From Acidocella sp. 20-57-95 (GTDB taxonomy: Bacteria > Pseudomonadota > Alphaproteobacteria > Acetobacterales > Acetobacteraceae): a DNA stretch of 64,000 nt. Shown here piece after piece: positions 1-7,896 of this stretch (position 1 is its first letter; each line of letters begins with the position of its first letter). The stretch is taken from assembly GCA_002255575.1 (NCBI GenBank), contig NCAT01000003.1, positions 62,001 through 126,000 on the forward strand. Direction: 5' to 3'. The notes beneath the pieces were generated by a model that worked only from the letters and a program-made list of their open reading frames with translations, was not told the DNA's origin and did no database searches. The position numbers and the translations under genes are program-made.

Positions 1-135
1 CAACGCTTTAAACCGCGCCACATTGCGGACCACCGGCACGACACCAATATCTTGCCCGACAAGGGCATGACAAAGGGCCTGACCAGAGCGCCCGGATGCT
101 CCAATGACATGAACCTGGTGAGGTTGTTGTTTCAT
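1..135 (-). CDS. NAD(P)-binding Rossmann-fold protein, N-terminal fragment
   Basis: The first 45 codons of a minus-strand gene whose 3' part lies outside the window. Translation from the ATG ending at 135 gives a start with the dinucleotide-binding signature VIGASGRSG at about residues 10-18, typical of NAD(P)H-binding epimerase or NmrA-like proteins. It is divergent from the DUF2252 gene at 259, with about 120 bp between them for both promoters. The family is supported only by this motif, and the substrate cannot be told. Confidence 0.6.
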   Translation of the reverse strand, partial: MKQQPHQVHVIGASGRSGQALCHALVGQDIGVVPVVRNVARFKAL

Positions 136-258
136 GGGAATGTGACCGTTCTAAACACCAAATTAAACCGCACATTCACTATAGACGATGGATTGAGCGA
201 AGGCACATAGCGAGTTTGTCCGATTTGACAATTTGATCGCATAGGCTTTGCTACTCGT

Positions 259-1761
259 ATGAAACAACCAAAACCCGCCGGGCATCGCAATATGTCCGCT
301 GCCCAGGCTGCTGAATTGCAAGGTGCACCAGCGCAGCTTGTGAAAAATCTTGCGCAAGGCAAGGTGTTTGAGCCGCGTGATACCGAGGTGGAAACACTTA
401 CCACCGCCGGTGAAGCATGGGAGGCACGTGAGGCTAGCGGCCGTGCCTTGCGTGAGCATAACCCGCGCGAAACCCATGGCGACTGGAAGCCGGCGCCGCA
501 CCGTCCCGACCCGATGAAGCTGATCAAAGCCAGTAACCAGGGCCGGGTGCCAGAGCTGGTGGCGTTGCGCATGGAGCGGATGGCATCCTCTCCCTTTGCA
601 TTTTTACGTGGCGCTGCGGTGGTGATGGCTTGGGACCTGGCACAAACCAAAACGATGGGCCTGGACGTTGTGATCGACGGTGATTGCCATATCGATAATT
701 TCGGCCTGTCTGGTACAGCCCAGGATGAGGTTGTGCTTGACTTGAATGATTTTGATGAGACCACCATCGGCCCGTGGGAATATGACCTCAAACGCCTTAC
801 GGCCAGTATTAATCTGTCAGGGCGGGAAAACGGCCTGTCGCGCAAGGAGCGCAAAAAAGCCGTTATGGCGGCCGTTAATGGTTATAGGTTTTCGCTCAAC
901 CGGTTGCAAAGTCTGCCGGTGCTGGAACTATGGAACCGCCATACCGTGCCGGAGCGTATGGATGAACGGCAGATGAAACTGGATAAAAAATCCGCTGCCA
1001 TAATTCGCAAATCAGTCGCTAAAGCGCGTGCGACCAACAACGCAACCTTTCTGGAAACGGCCGCTGAGCGTGACCAGAATGGCAAATGGCACATCAAGCT
1101 TGATGCCCCGGTTACCACGGCGGTTGAACCTGCCTTAAAGACCAAAATCATTGCCGCCTTGCATGATTATATCGAGACGCTAGCGCCGGAGCGGCAATAT
1201 ATGATCCGGCGCTACCATGTGGTCGATATCGTCCGGCGTGTGGTGGGCGTGGGTAGTGTGGGTCTGCGTGCGTATTTGATTATGCTGATCGGCAATGGTG
1301 ATGATGATGGGCTGTTCCTGCAGCTAAAGGAAGCCGCCCCACCAGCTTTGGCGCCGTACCTGCCGGTGCTCCCAAAATCTTATAAACATGAAGGCCAGCG
1401 CGTGGTGTATGGTCAGCGCCTGCTGCAAGCGGCGGGTGATCCGCTGCTTGGCTGGACCACGATGGAAGACCGACCTTATTACGTGCGCCAGATGAAAAAT
1501 TTCAAAGGCGCAATCCCGACCGAATTTCTCTACGGTCAGCCCTTCAATTTTTTTGCTTTCGGCTACGGCGCGCTGTTGGCCCGCGCCCATGCCAGGGTAG
1601 GGGATGCCGCCGTCATCAGCGGCTATTGTGGTGCTTCAGATACGCTAGATGTGGCAATGGCCAGCTGGGCAGAAGCCTATGCTGATCAGACCGAAATCGA
1701 CCACAAGAATTTCGTCAAACGCCTATCCAAAAACCGCGACGCGGCGGAAAAAGCGGGTTAG
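259..1761 (+). CDS. DUF2252 family protein
   Basis: A 500-residue protein with the hallmarks of DUF2252: a conserved DPMKLIKASNQGRVPELV-type segment near residue 85, DCHIDNFG at 142-149 and DLNDFDET followed by PWEYDLKRL at 161-180. The H-x-x-N and D-x-D-x-x-x-x motifs resemble the nucleotide-binding centre of kinase-like phosphotransferases, but the family has no settled biochemical role. There is no signal peptide or membrane segment, so it should be cytosolic. It stands alone on its strand, and its 3' end overlaps the tail of the converging acyltransferase gene by 39 bp. Family call is confident; function unknown. Confidence 0.85.
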   Translation: MKQPKPAGHRNMSAAQAAELQGAPAQLVKNLAQGKVFEPRDTEVETLTTAGEAWEAREASGRALREHNPRETHGDWKPAPHRPDPMKLIKASNQGRVPELVALRMERMASSPFAFLRGAAVVMAWDLAQTKTMGLDVVIDGDCHIDNFGLSGTAQDEVVLDLNDFDETTIGPWEYDLKRLTASINLSGRENGLSRKERKKAVMAAVNGYRFSLNRLQSLPVLELWNRHTVPERMDERQMKLDKKSAAIIRKSVAKARATNNATFLETAAERDQNGKWHIKLDAPVTTAVEPALKTKIIAALHDYIETLAPERQYMIRRYHVVDIVRRVVGVGSVGLRAYLIMLIGNGDDDGLFLQLKEAAPPALAPYLPVLPKSYKHEGQRVVYGQRLLQAAGDPLLGWTTMEDRPYYVRQMKNFKGAIPTEFLYGQPFNFFAFGYGALLARAHARVGDAAVISGYCGASDTLDVAMASWAEAYADQTEIDHKNFVKRLSKNRDAAEKAG

Positions 1762-2812
1762 GGGCCGTTCCAAAAACCGGTTGATCAGCAGTGCTAAAAT
1801 TTGTGCGATGACCAGCACCAACACAACATAAATGATCCCCGCCGCCTCTGAGACGAGGTGCAAATGCCGCCATAATATTGATACGCTGCGCGTGATAAAG
1901 GGATGGATAAGATACATCGCGTAGGACGCATCGCCCAGACGTACCAACCAGTGCTCGGTCCGGTTCATGACGGTTGGCACGGCCCAGACCGGCGGCCATC
2001 ACCAGGATCGTGGCTGGAATGCCAAAGGCCCAGGCCCGCTCGTTCAGCGAAATAGTGGCGTTGATGTGCAAAGCTGTAATCGCAACCACCACCAGAACCG
2101 GGCGCAACCATTCTGGCATGCGTATGCCTTTTGCAAATAGCAGAGCAATCACCATACCTGCGCAAAATTCCAAAATAATCGGGTTGCTCCAGAACAACAG
2201 CGGGGTGTTGTGAAACCCGAAAGTTTGGCCGACCAAAACCAACAGGCCAAGCAACCCAACAACGCCCAGCACGGCTTTATGGCGGCTCAATAAAATGAAC
2301 GGCGTAAAAACGAGATAAAAAAACATCTCATAGTTCAGTGTCCAGCCGAGCCCATAAGCGGGTTGCACAAGCCCATCAGGCCGCATCACGGGGATGAAAA
2401 AATAGCCGGCCAGGCAGTAAACTGGGCTTCCAATATCACCATGGATGGCGCTGCGGTCCAGCAGCAACATCAGTATGAATAGGGTGGTGACAATCCAATA
2501 AAGCGGCACAATCCGCGCCAGCCGCCGTCCCAAAAATGTTATGGGGCCGTGCGCTGTTTTAAATAAAAGCGCTGAGGCATGGACAATGACGAACCCGGAT
2601 ATGACGAAGAAAATATCAACGCCGCCATACCAGGGAAAAAATTTTAGAATGGAATTGAGCAGGCCAGACGGATCGCCGCCGTTATTCGCAGCGTCAAATT
2701 CAACGTGACTGAAAGCTACCGAAAAAGCGGCCAGGGCCCGTAGTGCCTGAACCCAGGGAAGAAATTTATTGTCCGACCCTGGGACGGCAGGCGCCTGGCT
2801 GCGTGGCGTCAA
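1723..2812 (-). pseudogene. Acyltransferase 3 family protein, frameshifted near 1978-1985
   Basis: The first about 275 residues are a membrane acyltransferase of the OafA/YrhL type: the N-terminal helix carries LRALAAFSVAFSHVEFD (the catalytic-type His in the first helix), followed by many hydrophobic helices and GGVDIFFVISGFVI. After the AAGLGRA segment the frame changes. The original frame runs into non-membrane sequence and stops at 1715. The shifted frame gives LGDASYAMYLIHPF and a final helix ending in NRFLERPL, which is the expected family C-terminus, and stops at 1723. A single-base insertion or two-base deletion around 1978-1985 explains this. It may be a real disruption or a sequencing error. 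These enzymes normally O-acylate cell-surface sugars. Confidence 0.72.
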
Positions 2813-2816
2813 ACCC

Positions 2817-2984
2817 TTATTTGATTTTGGCTTCTTTGAACTTCACGTGCTTGCGCACAACGGGGTCGTACTTGTTCAGTTCCAGCTTGGTGGTCTGGGC
2901 ACGCGCGTTCTTTTTGGTCACATAAAAGTAACCAGTATCCGCAGTGGAAATAAGCTTGATTTGAACAACGTTAGATTTGGCCAT
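2817..2984 (-). CDS. rpmG: 50S ribosomal protein L33
   Basis: A 55-residue basic protein beginning [20 protein letters not shown] and ending KFKEAKIK, which matches bacterial L33 in length and sequence. It has the pattern [10 protein letters not shown] then KLELNKYDP and lacks the zinc-binding Cys pairs, so it is the C-minus form. A GGAG ribosome site lies 9 bases before the ATG. It is a component of the large ribosomal subunit near the E site. The acyltransferase gene starts 4 bp after its stop on the same strand, so the two may share a transcript. Confidence 0.96.
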   Translation of the reverse strand: MAKSNVVQIKLISTADTGYFYVTKKNARAQTTKLELNKYDPVVRKHVKFKEAKIK

Positions 2985-3032
2985 GATATCGATCTCCAGT
3001 CGCGGGCATATGCCCCATCGGGGCGGCTTCGG

Positions 3033-4580
3033 TCAAGGGCTGATTGCGGGGGAAGCTGGTAGCAAGGCAGCATGATAGGCCGTATTGGAGGCCAGCAAGG
3101 CTTGTGCAGCCTTGAAATCGAGATCGCCGCCGATGCTTGCCGGGCAATGGTTACGAATGCTGAGGATTTTATCGACCGGCAGCGGAGCCCGGGCGGCACG
3201 CGATGCCAGCAAGGCGGCCTCCAGCCGGTTCGCGCCCCGCATGAGTGCTTCGAGTTGTAGCCGTAAATCAGCCGCGCCTAAGCTGGTACAAACCTGCGGC
3301 AGCACCCCGAGTGTTTGCAAAGGCCAGCCGCGCGGGGCCAGCACGCGGCTCCATGTCACGTAAAGTTCGCCGCCATCTGGTAAGGCAGTGACCGTTTGCA
3401 CGAGCCCCTTGCCAAGTGTGGCGCTGCCGACCACCACGGCGCGCCCATCATCGGCTAGGGCAGCAGCCAGAATTTCCGCGGCACTGGCGGTTTGGCCATC
3501 CACCAATATGACCATGGGCAGCCCGGCGGTTAAATCGGTCCCCTCAGCGGTGAAATCCTGGTCTGCATCGGGGTCGCGCCCCACTGCGTTGGCGATTTTA
3601 CCGTGATCGAGCAGGCTATCAGCAATCAGCACGGCCTGGCGCAGCACACCGCCACGGTTGCCGCGCAAATCTAGTATCAGTGCATTGGGGGGCTGGGGAG
3701 CGCCCAGCCCAGCTTCGAGGGCCGCCGAGAATTGTTCGCTGGTGCCTTTATTGAAGCCTGCAATTTTTAATATCAAAGCTCCCGGAATATCAGCACTGCC
3801 CGACTCATTAAACACGGTTTGTGCCGGTACCAGTGCGCGGGTCAGGGTAATATCTGTGCCGCTGGCATCTGCTGCAGGATCAACAATCCGCAAAATAACT
3901 TGGCTGCCCAGAATGCCGTTTAACTGTCCGTTCAAGCTTGCCACCTGAGATGGGTAAGCAGGGTGGCCATTCAGCGCCAACAGGATGGTTCCAACCGTCA
4001 AACCGGCCTCAGCGGCGGGGCTGGCTGCGGCCACGGCGGTGATGACCACTTTGTTGTCCTGCCGCCCGAAGGTAAGCCCGGTGCCAGCAATGCCGGTGAT
4101 CAGAAGCTGGTCCTGTGCGGCTTGCAGCGGCGGCTCATAGCGGGAATACGGGTCAAAATGGTTAAATAACTCGTCGAAAAAGCTTTCGATAATGCCCGGC
4201 GTGCCGGCCTGTTGCAGGGCCGGGGAGGCGGCAAATGCTGCATTTGCCACGGCCGCCGCAGCATTCCCCCAGCCTTGCGCGTCTTCTGCCGCGGGGGCTG
4301 GTACGGCAATGAGCAATTGCTCTGGCCCGTACAGGCGAATTTGGTTGTCCTGCAGTTGGGCCTTCAAATCCGGGTCCAGGGCGGTCAGGCCATTTAAGCC
4401 CCAAAGTGTCATTTGCGGAATGCTCAACGCTTCCAAAGCACGTGGCGCGATATAGGATAGTGCCGCGCCCCAGACCGATGCAGCGCTTTGCGTATCGAAG
4501 CCCGCCGCCATGGCCGGCTTCGCCCAGACGCTCAGCGGCAGGGCGATGATCAGCAACAAGGTTAGCGCCCGGCGGTTCAC
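3033..4580 (-). CDS. S41 family C-terminal processing peptidase, exported
   Basis: 515 residues. A signal peptide (basic MNRR, hydrophobic stretch, cut near AMA-A at about 25) sends it to the periplasm. A PDZ domain covers about 160-245 and the S41 protease domain about 260-440. The catalytic Ser is Ser366 in GQTASAAEIL and the general-base Lys is Lys391 in TLGKGLVQ, both present. The family (CtpA/Prc) trims or degrades exported proteins from the C-terminus. The ATG overlaps the rnr stop by 4 bp (ATGA), so the two are translationally coupled. The N-terminal 130 residues are less typical and the C-terminal 80 residues are extra. Confidence 0.88.
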   Translation of the reverse strand: MNRRALTLLLIIALPLSVWAKPAMAAGFDTQSAASVWGAALSYIAPRALEALSIPQMTLWGLNGLTALDPDLKAQLQDNQIRLYGPEQLLIAVPAPAAEDAQGWGNAAAAVANAAFAASPALQQAGTPGIIESFFDELFNHFDPYSRYEPPLQAAQDQLLITGIAGTGLTFGRQDNKVVITAVAAASPAAEAGLTVGTILLALNGHPAYPSQVASLNGQLNGILGSQVILRIVDPAADASGTDITLTRALVPAQTVFNESGSADIPGALILKIAGFNKGTSEQFSAALEAGLGAPQPPNALILDLRGNRGGVLRQAVLIADSLLDHGKIANAVGRDPDADQDFTAEGTDLTAGLPMVILVDGQTASAAEILAAALADDGRAVVVGSATLGKGLVQTVTALPDGGELYVTWSRVLAPRGWPLQTLGVLPQVCTSLGAADLRLQLEALMRGANRLEAALLASRAARAPLPVDKILSIRNHCPASIGGDLDFKAAQALLASNTAYHAALLPASPAISP

Positions 4581-6796
4581 CTGCGGTGTTTCTGTTTTGA
4601 CTTTTGCGGCGGCACGAAGCGTTTGGGAGCGCGTGCCTGGGGCGCGGATGGCCCGGTGAGGACGTTGAAAAGCAGCCCGCCAGTGACAGGTTTGGCCTCC
4701 ACCAATCGCACTCCAATGCTCTGGGCAAGTTGGAATGTAAGGCGGGTGCGTTTACCAATCAGGCTCTGGCTGGCCTCGTCATGTATCCAAAAATCATCAG
4801 GTAAAGCCGCCATAGGCGCGAATCCACTAGCTCCGGTTTCGATTAAAGTGACGAATAAGCCGAACTTCGTCACCCCGGAAATCCGAGCATCGAACAACTC
4901 TCCGATCCGGTGTTGCAAATACAGCGCAAGGTAGCGGTCGGTGGAGTCGCGCTCGGCGAGCGTGGCGCGCCGTTCTGTTCCGGTAATATGTTCGGCAGTA
5001 TCAGCAAACTTTGCAATATCTGTCTCTGTAAGACCATCCTTGCCGAGCTTCAGCCCTGTGATCAGCGCACGGTGGACCAGCAAATCCGCATAGCGGCGGA
5101 TTGGCGATGTAAAATGCGCGTAGCGGCTGAGGGCGAGGCCGAAATGCCCCAGATTATCCGGCGCATATTCCGCCTGGGACTGGCTGCGTAACATCGTTTC
5201 GTTCACCAAAACGGCTTTATCAGTGCCAGCTACCAGCTTGAGAATATGGTCAAGGTCGCGCGGATGCAGTTGGTCGGCGGCTTTCAGCGAGATATCGAGG
5301 GTTGCCAGGAAGCTACGCAGGTTGTCAATTTTCTCCGGGCTGGGCGGTGCGTGCACGCGGTACATGCAGGGCAGTTTATGCCGCTCCAGCTCCTCAGCCG
5401 CGCAGACATTCGCCAAAATCATGAATTCTTCGATCAAGCGGTGGCTGTCCAAACGTGGGCGGGGCGCAATTTTGGCCACCCGCCCGTCCGGCGTCAGCTC
5501 AACCTTGCGTTCCGGCAAATCTAAATCCAGCGTGCCGCGGGCGGTGCGGGCCGCCGAGAGGGCTTTGAACGCGGCATAGAGATCAGCATGGTTCTGCGGG
5601 TTACCCTCATGCTCCTCCTGCACCTGCTCATAGGTTTTGCGCGCTGCCGAGCGCATCAGCCCCCGGCCAAATTTATGCGATTGTTTGCGGCCCTCAGCAT
5701 CGATGAACATTTCGACAAACAAACAGCCGCGATCCTCGTGTGGCTTTAAGCTGCACCACCCATTGGAAAGCTCTTCCGGCAACATCGGCACCACACGGTC
5801 CGGGAAATAGCAGGAATTGCCCCGCTCGCGGGCCGAAATATCCAACGCCGAGCCTGGCTTCACATAATGCGCCACATCAGCAATCGCGACGATCAGCCGC
5901 ATGCCTTTGCCATCCCGTGCGGCAAACACCGCATCGTCAAAATCCCGTGCATCGGCACCATCGATGGTAATCAGCGGCACGTCCCGCAGGTCGGTGCGCT
6001 TGGCCAGCGGCGTGGCCTTGGCTTTAGCGGCTTCTTTCAAGGCAGCCTCTGGGAAATCCACCGGAATTTCATGGGTCGCGATGGCGATTAAACTCACCGA
6101 ACGCGCGTCGGTCACTTGGCCAAGGCATTCAGTCACGCGGGCCGGTTTCGGGCCGTAGCCAGAGCCAGGCAGAGGTTCGGCGCGAACAATCTCGCCGGTG
6201 GTCGCCCCCATCGTCTCGCCAGCAGGCACAACCCATTCAGATTTTTGTTTCTTATCAGTTGGTTCAATCCGCCCACCGGGCCCTTCGGCGCGAAACACGC
6301 CGACGATGCTGCCGGTTTTCTCGGTTAAGCGTTTGAGGGTACGGCCTTCATATTTATCAGGGCCTACGCGCCGCAGCCGGGCCAGCACCCGGGCCCCCGG
6401 AGCCAAAGCGGGCTGGCCACGCGCCTCCGCCAGCATGAAAATTATCGGCGGGCGGCCGGTGCCATCCCACACCACTGGCCGGGCTAACGCTTCGCCATCA
6501 CGGTCGATGCCAGTGACTTCCACCACGGCATTTTCCGGCAGCCGGCCGGCCTCGTTAAATTGCTTGCGCCCGGCGCGTTCCAGCGCGCCATCGGCTTCCA
6601 GAGACTTCATCAGCCCCCGCAGACCTTTTTTGTCGTCCGGCCCAATGCTGAAGGCCCGCGCAATCTCACGCATGCCAACCTTGCCGGGCGCTTCGGCGAT
6701 GAATTTTTTAACAGCGTCCCGACTCGGTAATTGGCTCGGCGTTTTTACCGTATTTTTCGGCAGCTTTGGCCGGGGTTTTTTATGGGCTGTCTTCAT
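4577..6796 (-). CDS. rnr: Ribonuclease R
   Basis: 739 residues, the usual length. An N-terminal winged-helix region and a cold-shock/OB region precede the RNB catalytic domain at about 265-590. The metal-binding acidic cluster DGADARDFDDAV at about 279-290 is intact, and the conserved TSPIRRYADLLVHR segment follows. An S1 domain lies near 640-720 and a basic tail ends the protein. It is a processive 3'-to-5' exoribonuclease that degrades structured RNA and rRNA fragments. It is first in a coupled pair with the S41 protease. The start chosen is the ATG before a Lys/Pro-rich N-terminus. Confidence 0.96.
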   Translation of the reverse strand: MKTAHKKPRPKLPKNTVKTPSQLPSRDAVKKFIAEAPGKVGMREIARAFSIGPDDKKGLRGLMKSLEADGALERAGRKQFNEAGRLPENAVVEVTGIDRDGEALARPVVWDGTGRPPIIFMLAEARGQPALAPGARVLARLRRVGPDKYEGRTLKRLTEKTGSIVGVFRAEGPGGRIEPTDKKQKSEWVVPAGETMGATTGEIVRAEPLPGSGYGPKPARVTECLGQVTDARSVSLIAIATHEIPVDFPEAALKEAAKAKATPLAKRTDLRDVPLITIDGADARDFDDAVFAARDGKGMRLIVAIADVAHYVKPGSALDISARERGNSCYFPDRVVPMLPEELSNGWCSLKPHEDRGCLFVEMFIDAEGRKQSHKFGRGLMRSAARKTYEQVQEEHEGNPQNHADLYAAFKALSAARTARGTLDLDLPERKVELTPDGRVAKIAPRPRLDSHRLIEEFMILANVCAAEELERHKLPCMYRVHAPPSPEKIDNLRSFLATLDISLKAADQLHPRDLDHILKLVAGTDKAVLVNETMLRSQSQAEYAPDNLGHFGLALSRYAHFTSPIRRYADLLVHRALITGLKLGKDGLTETDIAKFADTAEHITGTERRATLAERDSTDRYLALYLQHRIGELFDARISGVTKFGLFVTLIETGASGFAPMAALPDDFWIHDEASQSLIGKRTRLTFQLAQSIGVRLVEAKPVTGGLLFNVLTGPSAPQARAPKRFVPPQKSKQKHRR

Positions 6797-6835
6797 ACCC
6801 TTAGTATGGGGCTTCAGCGCCGCCCCGACAAAGGC

Positions 6836-7255
6836 TTAAATGACGAGCAGCAAAGCCTCGATGCTGGCCCAGCCAATCATCACCCATGTCAGCATGGCAC
6901 CACCAGCGCGGAACGGGTTGGGGGCGGGGCGTAACATGCCGAACGGGTGAGAAATCCGCCCAGCCACCAGCAGCACGGCAAGTAATTCCACCACCCAATG
7001 GGCGGCGCCAGCGGCTTCAATCCCACCCAACAATACCAGCGCCAGCGGCACATTTTCGGCAAAATTGGCATGGGTCCGCACGGCAACATGCAAGGGAGAG
7101 GCTTCATGCTCCTTGCCCAGAGCCACGCTGGCTGCCGCATTGTCACCTAACCCGATTTTGTATTTGCCGCGCGCCATCACTACCCGGGCGCTTAAAACCA
7201 AATAGAGAAGGCCAAGAATGCCCGCTGATGCCAAAGTAACTGGTATCGTCGTCAT
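6836..7255 (-). CDS. MAPEG family membrane protein
   Basis: 139 residues with four predicted membrane helices. The family motif region RTHANFAENVPLALVLLG at about 60-77 is clear, followed by GRISHPFGM. MAPEG proteins include glutathione S-transferases and leukotriene synthases, but bacterial members of this short type are mostly uncharacterised. Its start overlaps the end of the upstream MOSC gene by 4 bp (ATGA), so they are co-translated. Confidence 0.85.
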   Translation of the reverse strand: MTTIPVTLASAGILGLLYLVLSARVVMARGKYKIGLGDNAAASVALGKEHEASPLHVAVRTHANFAENVPLALVLLGGIEAAGAAHWVVELLAVLLVAGRISHPFGMLRPAPNPFRAGGAMLTWVMIGWASIEALLLVI

Positions 7256-7842
7256 AATAATGTCCCCGCTGTCCAGATTTTTTGTGCCGGTATTTTAAGC
7301 CGTACCGGACCGAGCTGGATGCTACCGGCTTGTTCGACGGTGGCAATAATACCACGGCAGTTTTTGGCGCATTTTACAAACAATAAATCGAGATTATCCC
7401 GCCCTGGATAATGGTTTGCAACCTCCCGCCCGGCAAACCGGCACGGGGCATTGTCGCCTTCATTTACCAACGCGGCGCCGCTTTCAAAAAACAACCTGGC
7501 TCCCCAAGGGATATTGGTGAAACTGGGCACGCCTTCGAGCAGAATATTCGCCCCCAGCCATTCAGGTTTAATCTCTGGCAGGTTCATCGCCGTGGCGATG
7601 CCAGCAAGCTCCTCAGTTGATACAATTGTTAGCTGCCGATCACTGCGGATTTCCGCGCCGGCCGGGTACCATTTTTCCCGAGCCCCAGCGGGCCGGGTGA
7701 AACCATAATGCCGGTCGCCAGGAATCCCCTGCAAATCAACATTCAGAACCGCCACGGGTTCGGTACGGAAATGACGGGTCTGCGGCGTTGCAAAAACAGC
7801 CAGCACCTTGGCGGTTATCTCAGTCATGGCACCCAGCGGCAA
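7252..7842 (-). CDS. MOSC domain-containing protein
   Basis: Up to 196 residues. A MOSC fold is indicated by GIPGDRHYGF near residue 36, ADRQ-like strand sequence IRSDRQLTIVS, a central LGANILLEGVPSFTNIPWGARL and the conserved cysteine in NAPCRFAGREV near 135. MOSC domains bind molybdenum cofactor or carry sulfur for it, and some members act in reduction of N-hydroxylated compounds. An internal ATG five codons later (7827) is an equally good start. It is coupled to the MAPEG gene. Confidence 0.85.
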   Translation of the reverse strand: MPLGAMTEITAKVLAVFATPQTRHFRTEPVAVLNVDLQGIPGDRHYGFTRPAGAREKWYPAGAEIRSDRQLTIVSTEELAGIATAMNLPEIKPEWLGANILLEGVPSFTNIPWGARLFFESGAALVNEGDNAPCRFAGREVANHYPGRDNLDLLFVKCAKNCRGIIATVEQAGSIQLGPVRLKIPAQKIWTAGTLL

Positions 7843-7896
7843 ATCATGAGTTTAGCCCGCAGCTCACCAAGGTTCGTACGATCAAACGAGCTAAGA

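Noticed and set aside
6198-6839. 213-residue plus-strand open frame opposite rnr
   Set aside because: Antisense to a clear ribonuclease R gene, low-complexity composition rich in Arg/Pro/Ser, no ribosome site. A shadow frame of a GC-rich gene.
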